Positions 33,905 through 42,909 are shown, counted from the first letter of the stretch. The stretch: 64,000 bases of DNA from Bradyrhizobium sp. LTSP885 (GCF_000938305.1 NZ_JYMT01000018.1:186001-250000); one strand, 5' to 3'. Program-made: numbers and translations. Notes: generated by a model from the sequence alone, not told the origin.

Positions 33905-34354
33905 ATGTCCGATAGCAACGAACTGACCTCTGCCCAACGCGACGATCTCCGCACCATCGCCGCGATGATCGTTCCCGCCAGCGACGAATACAAAGTGCCG
34001 GGTGCGGATGATCCCACGATCCAGGCCGACATACTGTCGACACTCGGCCGCGATGCCGCGCTGGTCGCGAAGGCGCTCGATCATCTGGCGAAGCTGGCGG
34101 GCAAGCCGCTCGCCGCGCTCGACAATGCCAGGCGTGACGCGGTGGCGAAGGAATTCCGCGCCAGCGGCGGAGGCGCTGCGGCGACGCTCGTCCGCGTGGT
34201 GCTGCAGTGCTATTACCGCGACGACCGCGTGCTGCGCTCGCTCGGGCTTGAGCTGCGCGCGCCATTCCCAAAGGGCTATGTGCTGGAAGACGGCGACTGG
34301 TCGCTGCTCGATCCGGTCAAGGCGCGCGGCGGCGCGCTGAGGCGGGCGCCGTAG
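33905..34354 (+). CDS. Small protein resembling gluconate 2-dehydrogenase subunit 3
   Basis: A 149-residue soluble protein. LTSAQRDDLRTIAAMIVPASD at the start is like the helical opening of the gluconate 2-dehydrogenase subunit 3 family, which assists GMC-type large subunits. Family members usually have a Tat signal that carries the complex out of the cell; none is seen here, which agrees with the absence of a signal on the GMC partner 19 bases upstream. The resemblance is moderate. Confidence 0.65.
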   Translation: MSDSNELTSAQRDDLRTIAAMIVPASDEYKVPGADDPTIQADILSTLGRDAALVAKALDHLAKLAGKPLAALDNARRDAVAKEFRASGGGAAATLVRVVLQCYYRDDRVLRSLGLELRAPFPKGYVLEDGDWSLLDPVKARGGALRRAP

Positions 34355-34452
34355 AGCGTTTTCGAGCGAAGTGGATACCGGTTCGCGCAAAGAAAACGCG
34401 TCAAAACAAGAATCTAGAGCCCCGTTCCGATTCCATCGGAACGGGGCTCTAG
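34354..34452. repeat. Dispersed repeat ending in a perfect 18-bp hairpin
   Basis: The left part (GAGCGTTTTCGAGCG..AAAACGCGTC) leads to CAAGAATCTAGAGC. The right part is a perfect 18-bp stem (34414-34431 with 34435-34452, loop TCC). It starts on the stop codon of the upstream gene and could terminate that operon. The CAAGAATCTAGA word is shared with 13004-13067. Confidence 0.72.
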
Positions 34453-34534
34453 TAGGGCAGCCCTGCGCCCTGGGCGTTCCCACTTGCGGCGGCGGGAGCC
34501 GGTCACCATTTGGTAAGACCGAAGGAACCTCGCC

Positions 34535-35557
34535 ATGCTGGATTTTACCTCAGATACCGCCGGTGACAGGCCGTCACTGCGAACGGCTGACGCTGCCCGG
34601 GATCACGACCGGATTTTGCTGGACGCCTATTCCAATGCCGTGATCGACGTGACCGAACGCGTCGGCCCCGCCGTCGTCCGCGTCGAGACCGGGCCGAAGG
34701 TCCGCAATGCGCGCGAGCGCGGCGGCATGGGCTCGGGCATCGTGATCTCGCCCGACGGGCTCGTGCTGACCAACAGCCATGTGGTCGGATCGTCGAAAGA
34801 GATCCGGCTGCGCGACACCGAAGGGTTCGACACCGATGCGCATGTGCTCGGCGTCGATCCTGACACCGACCTCGCATTGCTGCGGGCCGATGGCGCGCGC
34901 GATCTGCCTTATGCCTCGCTCGGCAATTCCAAGAGCTTGCGGCGTGGCCAGCTCGTGGTCGCGATCGGCAATCCGCTCGGCTTTGAATCGACGGTCACCG
35001 CCGGCGTGGTCTCGGCGCTGGGCCGCTCGATCCGTTCGGTCAGCGGAAGGACCATCGAGGACGTGATCCAGACCGATGCCGCGCTCAACCCCGGCAATTC
35101 CGGCGGAGCGCTGGTATCGTCGAACGCGGAGGTGATCGGCATCAACACCGCGATCATCAGCGGCGCACAGGGCATCTGCTTTGCGGTCGCCAGCAACACC
35201 GCGCAGTTCGTGCTGTCGGAGATCATCCGCCATGGCTGTGTCCGCCGCGCCTATATCGGCGTCGCCGGCCAGACCGCGCCGATCCCGCGGCGGCATGCGG
35301 TGCTGGCCGGCGTCGAGAACCGGATGGGTGCGCTGCTGGCGCAGATCGAGCCGGACAGTCCGGCCGCGAAGGCCGCGCTGCTGCCCGGCGACGTCGTGAT
35401 CAGGCTCGACGGTGTCGAGGTCAACGGCGTCGACGATCTGATCCGCGCGCTCGACCGTGACCGCATCGACCGCACCTTGTCGATGGACGTGCTCCGCCTC
35501 GGCCGCCTGCGCGCGATCGACATCCACCCGATCGAGCGCAAGCCTGCGAAGCAGTGA
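34535..35557 (+). CDS. S1C-family (HtrA/DegP-like) serine protease with PDZ domain, no signal peptide
   Basis: A 340-residue trypsin-like protease. The catalytic triad is visible as H82 (LTNSHVVG), D112 (DPDTDLALL) and S189 (NPGNSGG). A C-terminal PDZ domain follows from about residue 245 (QIEPDSPAAKAALLPGDVVI). Unlike DegP or DegS, the N-terminus (DFTSDTAGDRPS..) has neither a signal peptide nor a membrane anchor, which points to a cytoplasmic location unless exported by another route. Other starts do not add a signal. Neighbours give no clue to targets. Confidence 0.88.
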   Translation: MLDFTSDTAGDRPSLRTADAARDHDRILLDAYSNAVIDVTERVGPAVVRVETGPKVRNARERGGMGSGIVISPDGLVLTNSHVVGSSKEIRLRDTEGFDTDAHVLGVDPDTDLALLRADGARDLPYASLGNSKSLRRGQLVVAIGNPLGFESTVTAGVVSALGRSIRSVSGRTIEDVIQTDAALNPGNSGGALVSSNAEVIGINTAIISGAQGICFAVASNTAQFVLSEIIRHGCVRRAYIGVAGQTAPIPRRHAVLAGVENRMGALLAQIEPDSPAAKAALLPGDVVIRLDGVEVNGVDDLIRALDRDRIDRTLSMDVLRLGRLRAIDIHPIERKPAKQ

Positions 35558-36040
35558 GCGCGGTGCGATCCGCGAACTCTCCTGACCCTTTCCCCTTGTG
35601 GGAGAGGGGGCTTGCCAGCTCCCGAGGGGAGGTAGAGGTGTGGCGTGCAATTTCTTTCCGGGGAGCGTTCTACGTTTGAAAGCGACTAAAAGAATGGATG
35701 TGCAAAAGAGTTCATCTGAGGTGCAACAAAAGTAGATTTATCAAGGCGAAGGCTTGCGAGCGGCATCGTCAGCCAAACTGGGCCTTCGCCGTTCCGACGC
35801 GTGCCGCTAGCAGCCGCGTGAAAATTGTTTCCGACCGCTTGCGTGGTCGTGTTCGTAAGCGTTTTTGGCTACGCGATTCGTGTGGACCGTCTAGACCAGG
35901 GTGTGTACTCACAAACGTGCACAAATGTCAGGTCTTGGAAGCGAAGCGGAAATCTTGTGCTCGCCCTGAGCTTTACCGGTTGTGACCTCAACGGACATGG
36001 CTGATGATGGCGCATGCTGGATTCTTTGACCCAATATGGA
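35558..36040. other. Intergenic stretch with repeat remnant, no convincing gene
   Basis: About 480 bases between convergent genes. A remnant of the CCCCTTGTGGGAGAGGGGGC repeat type lies near 35590-35640. From about 35640 to 36040 the composition is less GC-rich than around it. An ATG-started ORF of 95 codons at 35698 has no ribosome-binding site and no typical codon use, so I do not call it. The stretch may be the trace of a lost insertion. Confidence 0.4.
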
Positions 36041-37633
36041 CTATAACTCGGGCACTCCGGCTAAGCGCATCCCCTCGTAGAACAACTCGCGTTTGGCGAG
36101 ATAGGTTGGATTGTTGCCTTTGGCGTTGATGCGATAGCGACGAATAGTGAAGCCATGGTCAAGAGCCAATCCGGCCTCGGCAATGGAGCGCGCCTCTTGC
36201 AGGTCCCCCACCAGCGCAAGCGCGGCCGCGAACTGAAAATGAGAAAGAGCGTGATTTCGATTGGCCTCGAGGCTGCGGCGAAACCAATCGATTGCCTCGC
36301 GCTCTGCATTGGTTGTCAACTTGCCCATCCCGACAAACATGTACCAAAGGAAGGCGCGCGTATCCCGTGGGGATAGCCGCAGGGCCTCATGGACATGTCC
36401 CTCGACTTCCTCGCCACGCCCGATCTGATATTTCCCGAGTCCGATGAACCCATGTGCGTCGGCCAAATTCCGATCCAGCAGCAACGCCCGCCGGCATTCA
36501 GCGATACCTATGGAAGCGCGGTCGGTCTGAAGTTGAATTGCACCTAGCAGCATGTGGGCTCTCGGATGGTTGGGCGCCTGAAACAATACCTTGTTCAAGG
36601 CGGTCTCCGCGATTTCAAAGTGCGCCGAGGAATTGTCCGTCAGGAAAGCTGAGCCCACCGACACATCGATCTGGGCTGCGGCGACGGCTGCTTCGACATT
36701 ATCGGCGTCAAGAGCAATCGCACGTGCGAAGAAATCTCTCGCTTGTGCCATGAATGTCGGTGTCACTCCTTTGTTCAAGAAGGCTCTACCCTGAAAGTAC
36801 AAATCCATGAATCCGGGACGCAATGACCGTTCGGCGCGTCGTGCTTCGGCTTTCACCAGTTCGGCATTCAAGGTGTTGGCAAGCCGAGACACGATCTCAT
36901 CCTGCAAGTCGAACAAGTCCGCTGCCGGCTTGTCGAAGCGCTCCGCCCAGAGATGGGTCGCGGTCTCGGTGTCGATCAATTGAACGTTCAAGCGAAACCG
37001 GTCGCCGCCGCGCTGTACCGATCCTTCCAGCACGTACCGTACGTTCAGCTCGCGGCCGATCTGCCTGACGTCGGCGGCTTTGCCCTTGAAGGTGAACGCG
37101 GTGTTGCGCGCAATGACGAACGAGCCGGCAATGCGCGACAGGTCCGTGGTGAGGCTTTCGGTCACGCCATCGACGAAATAGTCCTGCTCGGGATCGCCGC
37201 TCAGATTTGCGAACGGTAGAACGACGATCGACAAATGCGGCATTGCGGATGAACCCGTCAATGCGCCGATGTGCGGGGGTGTTGAGGGAGCAATGTCGGA
37301 CCGCAGCGTAGCATCGGTCGGCTCTCCATTCACGGCCAGCATGTAGCCGCGGCGCGGCAAGGTTCTCAGAGCCGTCCGGCCGGCCGTTCCCAAGGCCCGC
37401 CTGATGTCGCCAATAGCCTGGACGAGCGAGTCTTCTGTGACCTCACAGTCCGACCAGACATGGTCCAGGATCTCGTCCTTGCCAACCAGCCGTCCGGCCC
37501 GTGTCGCAAGCAGTTGAAGCACCAGCCAGGCGCGTGGGCGCAATGGGACGACGTTGCCGCCTTCGTCGACCAACAATTCGCGGGTCAGATCCACCGTCCG
37601 GTTGCCGACAATGATCGAATGCTGCTTGACCAA
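36041..37633 (-). CDS. Winged-helix transcription regulator with TolB-like and TPR domains
   Basis: A 530-residue protein. Residues 1-105 are an OmpR/CadC-type winged helix (VVPLRPRAWLVLQLLATRAG, TEDSLVQAIGDIRRALG, TLPRRGYMLAV). Residues about 130-255 are the adenylate-cyclase/TolB-like segment (IVVLPFANLSGDPEQDYFVDG, NVRYVLEGSVQR, HLWAERFD). From about 265 onward are tetratricopeptide repeats. No membrane segment is seen, unlike CadC. The start is a TTG at 37633 with GAGG five bases upstream. It is divergent from the binding-protein gene at 37777, which is a likely target. Confidence 0.88.
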   Translation of the reverse strand: MVKQHSIIVGNRTVDLTRELLVDEGGNVVPLRPRAWLVLQLLATRAGRLVGKDEILDHVWSDCEVTEDSLVQAIGDIRRALGTAGRTALRTLPRRGYMLAVNGEPTDATLRSDIAPSTPPHIGALTGSSAMPHLSIVVLPFANLSGDPEQDYFVDGVTESLTTDLSRIAGSFVIARNTAFTFKGKAADVRQIGRELNVRYVLEGSVQRGGDRFRLNVQLIDTETATHLWAERFDKPAADLFDLQDEIVSRLANTLNAELVKAEARRAERSLRPGFMDLYFQGRAFLNKGVTPTFMAQARDFFARAIALDADNVEAAVAAAQIDVSVGSAFLTDNSSAHFEIAETALNKVLFQAPNHPRAHMLLGAIQLQTDRASIGIAECRRALLLDRNLADAHGFIGLGKYQIGRGEEVEGHVHEALRLSPRDTRAFLWYMFVGMGKLTTNAEREAIDWFRRSLEANRNHALSHFQFAAALALVGDLQEARSIAEAGLALDHGFTIRRYRINAKGNNPTYLAKRELFYEGMRLAGVPEL

Positions 37634-37776
37634 TGACGCCTCGTAGCGACGCTTTCGGAAAATTTCGGGAAGGTTTCGGGACGCAGCGCGGATTGTACAG
37701 CATCATCCTGCGGCCCGGGATAGCAAAATAGTCCCGAGAGGTGATACGTCAAAGCGAGACACAGGAGCCTGCTTCC

Positions 37777-38973
37777 ATGATCCGTCCCGTGATCCTTGCT
37801 GCGCTAAGTCTCTCGGTCGTCGGTCTTGCGCCGGTTGCAGGGGCGGACAAGAGATATGGCCCCGGCGTCACCGACACGGAGATCAAGATTGGACAGACGG
37901 TCCCGTATAGCGGGCCGATCTCTTCGCTGAGCCGTTTCGGGCGAATTGAGACGGCCTATTTCGGGATGATCAACGCGGCAGGCGGTATCAACGGTCGCCG
38001 GGTGACGCTCGTATCGCTCGACGACGCGTTTGCGCCGCCGAGGGCGGTGGAGCAGACGCGGAGGCTCGTTGAAGGCGAAGGTGTGCTCGCAATCGTCGGC
38101 TCGATTGGGACGCCGACCAACCTTGCCGTGGCGAAATATCTCAACAGCAAGCAGGTTCCTCAGATTCTCATTCTGGCCAGCACCCCGAAACTCAACGACC
38201 CGGACAATCTTCCATGGACGACCACGTTCATGATGCCGCAGCCCGTCGAGACCCGGATCTACGCTGAATATCTGCTGCGGACCAAGCCTGATGCGAAAAT
38301 CGCCGTCATTTATCAAAATGACGATCTCGGAAAGGGCAATCTGGAGGGCTTCAAGGCAGCACTGGGATCAAGCGCTTCGATGATCGTGAGCGAGGCTGCT
38401 TATGACATTACGGATCCAACGATCGATTCACAAATTCTGGCGCTCAAGGCCTCTGGCGCCGATACGCTGTTTCACGCATCCAATGCGCGATTTGCAGCAC
38501 AGGCCATCCGCAAGGCGCACGAGCTTGGGTGGAAAGTTCAGCATGTCCTGTTGTCCGGTGTGAGCGGCATTTCGGCTGTGCTGGCTCCGGCGGGGCTTTC
38601 TGCATCGACCGGGGCGGTCACGTCGTTCTGGCTGAAGTCGCCGGAGAACCCGGTGTGGGATGCCGATGAGGGCATGAAGGCGTATAGCGCCTTCATGAAG
38701 GAGTGGGCGCCGAACGAGCCCCTCGATGACGCCGTCTTCCCGTACGCGACCGCTCAGATCATCGTTGAGGTTTTGAGGAAGTGCGGCGACGATCTCTCTC
38801 GCGAAAATCTGATCAAGCAGGCGACGAACGTCAGCGAATTTCAATTGTCGATGTTCCTGCCTGGCGTGACGATCAACATCACCCCCCACCAACGGATTGG
38901 ATGGCGAAAAGCCCGGATGGCGCGCTTTGACGGCACCAGATGGGTACTGCTCGATGATGTCATCGGCGACTGA
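37777..38973 (+). CDS. LivK-like ABC substrate-binding protein (orphan)
   Basis: A 398-residue periplasmic binding protein with signal peptide (MIRPVILAALSLSVVGLAPVAG). The mature start EIKIGQTVPYSGPISSLSRFG and INAAGGINGRRV define the type I branched-chain amino-acid/amide family. AGGAG at 37763-37767 supports the ATG at 37777. It shares with the protein at 20358 the start region, the SIGTPTNLA/SFGTPDNLA segment and the CGDDLSR-E/D-N motif, so they are paralogs. No transporter genes are adjacent. The flavin monooxygenase that starts 42 bases downstream suggests an aromatic ligand. Confidence 0.9.
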   Translation: MIRPVILAALSLSVVGLAPVAGADKRYGPGVTDTEIKIGQTVPYSGPISSLSRFGRIETAYFGMINAAGGINGRRVTLVSLDDAFAPPRAVEQTRRLVEGEGVLAIVGSIGTPTNLAVAKYLNSKQVPQILILASTPKLNDPDNLPWTTTFMMPQPVETRIYAEYLLRTKPDAKIAVIYQNDDLGKGNLEGFKAALGSSASMIVSEAAYDITDPTIDSQILALKASGADTLFHASNARFAAQAIRKAHELGWKVQHVLLSGVSGISAVLAPAGLSASTGAVTSFWLKSPENPVWDADEGMKAYSAFMKEWAPNEPLDDAVFPYATAQIIVEVLRKCGDDLSRENLIKQATNVSEFQLSMFLPGVTINITPHQRIGWRKARMARFDGTRWVLLDDVIGD

Positions 38974-39015
38974 CAACAGCCTTACTCAACTCGGGTCAAC
39001 GGTCGGACAATTGCC

Positions 39016-40185
39016 ATGAATGACGGCTTGAACGTTGCGATCATTGGTGCGGGAATTGGTGGCCTTGCCGCGGCGCTCGCATTGCGCGCGCGGGGCATGC
39101 AGGTGGCGGTCTTCGAGGAGGCGGAGTCTCCGCGCGAAGCCGGCGCTGGAATATCCATTCCTCCAAACGCAGCGACCCTGCTAAAACGCACCGGACTTCG
39201 CGACGCGATCGAGAAGATCACCACAACGAGCCAGGGACTGACGCTACGGACATCACGCGGGGAGCTCGTCTCGGGACCGCCAGCCTCCTCCACGATGCAG
39301 AGCTATCAAATTCACCGCCTCGACCTCCTCAATATGCTTCTCGACGTGATGAGGGAGGCGGTTAGGTTTGGGCACCGATGTATTTCCGTCAATGAAAAGA
39401 ATATTGGAGCGCGACTGACTTTTGCCAATGGCGCTATTTGCCATGCGGATGTCGTCATAGGCGCAGATGGCATCCATTCCATTGTACAGCGCGAGATAGG
39501 CCTGACGTCGAGCCCGACCAGCGAAGGCATCGTGGCCTATAGAGGCCTCGTGCACTCGTCGCGTCTCAGTAGGGCCACAGAACTGCGCGGCTTGAACATG
39601 TGGATGGGAGATGGGCGTAGCTTTATTTGTTTCCCGGTTTCCCAAGGGCGCTTGATCAACGTTGTCGCGTTTGTACCAAGCTCCCGTGACATGGAGGAGA
39701 CTTGGTTCGGACCGGGCGACGTCGAGGCGCTCGCAGGCGAGTACAAGGGCTGGGATGCTCCCGTCCCAGACATCATCGCAGCGCTGGATCAAACCTTTCG
39801 TTGGGGCATCTATGACCGGCCCCCGTTACCATATTGGTCCAAAGGGTGCGTAACCCTTCTTGGTGACGCCGCTCATCCGATGGTCCCGCATTTTGGCCAA
39901 GGTGCCGGGCAAGCCATTGAGGACGGCTTTGCGCTTGCCGTTTTACTTGAGCGGGCGAGGCGTGACGAGATTCCGTCCAGACTGGAGACCTACCAGAATC
40001 TGAGATTGGAGCGTACCAGCCGCGTTCAAGTCGCCTCTCGGTTGGCCGGAAGGTTCTATCGATCCGCCAGCGAAAGTGCTTCTGAACGCGCTGAGAAAAT
40101 GAGAGAATGGATGTCGGCGGCGGCATGGATATTTCCATACGATGCCGAGAAAGCTGCGGCGGCATTGCTGAACAGCGCGGCCTGA
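39016..40185 (+). CDS. FAD-dependent monooxygenase (salicylate hydroxylase-like)
   Basis: A 389-residue class A flavoprotein monooxygenase. AIIGAGIGGLAAALALRARG near residue 8 is the FAD dinucleotide motif, VIGADGIHSIVQ the DG motif, and LLGDAAHPMVPHFGQGAGQA the GD motif with its flavin contacts. The family hydroxylates aromatic acids such as salicylate or 3-hydroxybenzoate with NAD(P)H and O2. It follows the LivK-like gene by 42 bases and is probably co-transcribed with it, forming an uptake-plus-oxidation pair. Confidence 0.88.
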   Translation: MNDGLNVAIIGAGIGGLAAALALRARGMQVAVFEEAESPREAGAGISIPPNAATLLKRTGLRDAIEKITTTSQGLTLRTSRGELVSGPPASSTMQSYQIHRLDLLNMLLDVMREAVRFGHRCISVNEKNIGARLTFANGAICHADVVIGADGIHSIVQREIGLTSSPTSEGIVAYRGLVHSSRLSRATELRGLNMWMGDGRSFICFPVSQGRLINVVAFVPSSRDMEETWFGPGDVEALAGEYKGWDAPVPDIIAALDQTFRWGIYDRPPLPYWSKGCVTLLGDAAHPMVPHFGQGAGQAIEDGFALAVLLERARRDEIPSRLETYQNLRLERTSRVQVASRLAGRFYRSASESASERAEKMREWMSAAAWIFPYDAEKAAAALLNSAA

Positions 40186-40216
40186 TCATAAGTCCGCTTT
40201 TGGGCCCCTCTCGGAC

Positions 40217-40534
40217 TTACGGCAATGTCCGCCTTCGCGCTCCTGTCAGGGCCATAGCAGACATCCAGCGTACGTGATCCGAGCCGCCTCGATTTATGAG
40301 TACACGCCCCAGCCAGCGATAGTCGATTATCTCCACGTCCTCCGGACCCGCGTCGGTCCAACGGAACACGACCCGCCATTGGTCATTGATACGGATCGAG
40401 TGCTTGTCCGCCAAGTCGCCCTTGCACTGGCATGGTGGGTGAGAATTTTCGGCCGCAATCGCGATGGACACGTACGCTGCGGGGCGTTCGCAGGAGTTCG
40501 GAATAATAGAAGATATCGCTGAGTTGCCCGACAC
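40217..40534 (-). pseudogene. Remnant of a HigB/RelE-type toxin gene
   Basis: Codons at about 40426 down to 40318 encode KGDLADKHSIRINDQWRVVF and RWTDAGPEDVEIIDY, which match the C-terminal half of HigB-type RNase toxins (KGDR-HSIRINDQWR-F-W-DVEIVDYH). The first half of the toxin is not recognisable upstream in any frame, and the reading runs on past the usual C-terminal DYH with an unrelated tail. No HigA antitoxin follows. I read it as a decayed toxin-antitoxin locus; the 105-codon ORF is probably not functional. Confidence 0.6.
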
Positions 40535-40689
40535 GTCAAGTGGCTTGTCCGAGTGCCGGCGGCCGCCCCGCTACTTTGCATGGGGTTGTTTTCGATATTT
40601 TGGGGGCGCTCACCTTCGAAGGACGTTCTCCAGCGTCGCCGGCAGTTGTGGCGGCAAACGGCACTTCGAATGCGGAAGCGTCGGAGCCG

Positions 40690-40785
40690 GCTGAGGGGTC
40701 TCTATCCGCGGAGATAGACCCCTCATCCGTCTCGCATCTGTCGATGCGAGCCACCTTCTCCCACAAGGGGAGAAGGGAAGAGGAG
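40690..40785. repeat. Dispersed repeat downstream of the hydrolase gene
   Basis: The stretch 40535-40785 has no gene. Its right part holds hairpins: GAGGGG..TCTATC paired with GATAGA-CCCCTC, TCGCATC-TGTC-GATGCGA, and TTCTCCC-ACAA-GGGGAGAA. These are typical of the CTCATCC..CTTCTCCC intergenic repeat family. Lying directly after the minus-strand hydrolase stop, it may help to end that operon. Confidence 0.65.
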
Positions 40786-41565
40786 CTATTGCAGCGCCGC
40801 CAGCAGTTCGTCGGGTTGCTCGACCATCATCATGTGGCCCGCGCCTGGGAGCACCACAGTGCGGGCGTTCGGCGTTGCCGCGGCGAGCGCCTTGCCCGCC
40901 TTCACTGGCGTCATCATGTCGCGCTCGCCGAGGATGAAGGTCGCGGGCACCTTGACCGCAGCAGCCGCGGCCAGTGCGCCCTGATAGGCGTTGCAGGCGT
41001 TGAGGTCGTTGTACAGCACGCCCGGCTTCGCCTCCTGCAGCACCCGCTGCGCGCCCTTGTGCATCCAGAGGCCGGGCGCGAGGCTGCCGCCGAGCTCAGC
41101 CTTGAAGCCGAGGCCCCAGATCGAGACCATGTCGATCGCGGCGGGATCGTTGGCTTCCGCGGCCTTGAGCAGATCGGGGCCCACGGTCATGGTCGCGGCG
41201 GTGCCAATCAGCGCGAGGCCGGACACCTTGTCGGGGTGGCGCGCGGAGGTCTCGAGCGCGATCAGCGAGCCCATGGAGTGGCCGATCAGCCGGGCTTTCG
41301 ATGCGCCGGCGGCCGTGATCAGCGCGGCGGTCCAGTCGGCCATTTCTGCGATGGTCGGCAGCGGTTTGCCGGAGGAGCGGCCATGGCCGGGCAGGTCGGG
41401 CGCCAGCACGGAGAAGCCGTGATGGGCGAACCAGCGGCTGTGCAGCGCCCAGGTCGTGGAATCGAAGCCGGCGCCGTGGAGCATCACCACGGTCGGCAGC
41501 GACGCATCGAACGGCCTGCCGCCGGTGGCGATGAAGGTGTCTGACCCATTGACTGAGAGCTGCAT
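40786..41565 (-). CDS. Alpha/beta fold hydrolase
   Basis: A 259-residue alpha/beta hydrolase. The oxyanion region VVMLHGAGFDSTTW, the nucleophile elbow GHSMG (S97), the acid in ILGERDMMTP and the histidine in LPGAGHMMM form a complete triad. The helical cap lies between about residues 125 and 190. It starts three bases after the metY stop, so it is the last gene of the pncB-metY-hydrolase run. The neighbouring metY suggests an esterase or a homoserine-linked role, but the substrate cannot be told. Confidence 0.87.
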   Translation of the reverse strand: MQLSVNGSDTFIATGGRPFDASLPTVVMLHGAGFDSTTWALHSRWFAHHGFSVLAPDLPGHGRSSGKPLPTIAEMADWTAALITAAGASKARLIGHSMGSLIALETSARHPDKVSGLALIGTAATMTVGPDLLKAAEANDPAAIDMVSIWGLGFKAELGGSLAPGLWMHKGAQRVLQEAKPGVLYNDLNACNAYQGALAAAAAVKVPATFILGERDMMTPVKAGKALAAATPNARTVVLPGAGHMMMVEQPDELLAALQ

Positions 41566-41568
41566 GGC

Positions 41569-42864
41569 TCAGGTCCTTTGCGAGGCGCGCAGCGCCTGGC
41601 CGAGATCGTCGATGATGTCCTGCACGCTCTCGATGCCGACCGACAGCCGCACCAGCTCCTCGCCGATGCCGGCGGTCTTGAGCTGCTCGGCGTCCATCTG
41701 CTGATGGGTGGTAGAGGCAGGATGGATCACCAGCGTCTTGGCGTCGCCGACATTGGCAAGATGGCTGATCAGCTTCAGCTGCTCGATGAACTTCTTGCCG
41801 GCCGCGCGGCCGCCCTTGATGCCGAAGCTGACGATCGAGCCGGCGCCGCGCGGCAGCAACTTCTTGGCGAGCGCGTGATCCGGATGGCTCTCCAGCGACG
41901 GATGCAGCACCCAGTCGACCGCCTTGTTCGCGGCGAGGGCGTCCAGCACGGCGTGGGTGTTGCTGACGTGGCGGTCCATGCGGATGCCGAGCGTCTCGAT
42001 GCCCTGCAGCAGCTGAAAGGCGTTGGTCGGCGACAGGCAGGCGCCGAAGTCGCGCAGGCCTTCGGTGCGGGCGCGCATGATGAAGGCGGCCTTGCCGAAC
42101 TGCTCGTCGAAGACGATGCCGTGATAGCCGGCATAGGGCTCGGTGAGCTGCGGGAATTTGCCGGAGGCGCGCCAGTCGAACCGGCCGCCATCGACGATGA
42201 CGCCGCCGATCGCGATGCCGTGGCCGCCCATCCATTTGGTCGCCGAGTTCATCACGAGGTCGGCGCCGAGTTCGATCGGCTGGCTGAGATAGGGCGTTGC
42301 GAAGGTGTTGTCGATCAGGAGCGGGATCTTCGCGTCGTGCGCAAGCTGCGCGACAGCCGGGATATCGAGCACTTCGAGGCCGGGATTGCCGATGGTCTCG
42401 CCGATGACGAGCTTTGTGTTCGGCTTGATCGCAGCGCGGAACTCATCGAGTGCGCGCGGCTTCACGAAGGTCGTGGTGATGCCAAAACGCGGCAGCGTGT
42501 GCGCCAGAAGATTGATGGTGCCGCCATAGAGCGAGGCGGAGGCGACGATGTGGTCGCCGGCGTTGAGCAGCGTCGCGATGGCAAGATGCAGCGCGGCCAT
42601 GCCGCTCGCGGTGCAGATCGCGCCGACGCCGCATTCCAGCGCGGCGATGCGCTCTTCCAATACTGATGTCGTCGGATTGGAGATGCGCGTGTAGATGTGG
42701 CCGGCGCGTTCCAGGTTGAACAGTGCCGCCGCGTGATCGGCGTTCTGGAACACGTAGGATGTGGTCTGATAGATCGGAACCGCGCGTGCGCCGGTCACGG
42801 GATCGGGGCGTTGGCCGGCGTGCAGGCTCAGCGTTTCGAAGGCAGGCGGCTTGGGTGCGGGCAT
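41569..42864 (-). CDS. metY: O-acetylhomoserine aminocarboxypropyltransferase/sulfhydrylase (MetY)
   Basis: A 431-residue PLP enzyme of the Cys/Met metabolism family. It joins O-acetylhomoserine with sulfide to give homocysteine. The PLP-binding lysine is K210 in NSATKWMGGHG; ETLSLHAGQRPDPVTGARA at the N-terminus and the length are typical of MetY rather than cystathionine synthases (about 390). No SAM-type riboswitch fits in the 45 bases between it and pncB. Sulfide for it could derive from sulfite released by the sulfonate operon at 4-10 kb. Confidence 0.92.
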   Translation of the reverse strand: MPAPKPPAFETLSLHAGQRPDPVTGARAVPIYQTTSYVFQNADHAAALFNLERAGHIYTRISNPTTSVLEERIAALECGVGAICTASGMAALHLAIATLLNAGDHIVASASLYGGTINLLAHTLPRFGITTTFVKPRALDEFRAAIKPNTKLVIGETIGNPGLEVLDIPAVAQLAHDAKIPLLIDNTFATPYLSQPIELGADLVMNSATKWMGGHGIAIGGVIVDGGRFDWRASGKFPQLTEPYAGYHGIVFDEQFGKAAFIMRARTEGLRDFGACLSPTNAFQLLQGIETLGIRMDRHVSNTHAVLDALAANKAVDWVLHPSLESHPDHALAKKLLPRGAGSIVSFGIKGGRAAGKKFIEQLKLISHLANVGDAKTLVIHPASTTHQQMDAEQLKTAGIGEELVRLSVGIESVQDIIDDLGQALRASQRT

Positions 42865-42909
42865 GCGGGACTCGTCAGGCCAATCGATGGGAGTGGTTCG
42901 TGCGCTGGT

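Noticed and set aside
35698..35985. ORF of 95 codons in a lower-GC intergenic stretch
   Set aside because: No ribosome-binding site, odd amino-acid content rich in Arg, Lys and Cys, and no known family.
42865..42909. SAM-II riboswitch before metY
   Set aside because: Such leaders precede methionine genes in alphaproteobacteria, but only 45 bases separate pncB and metY and no pseudoknot pattern is seen.
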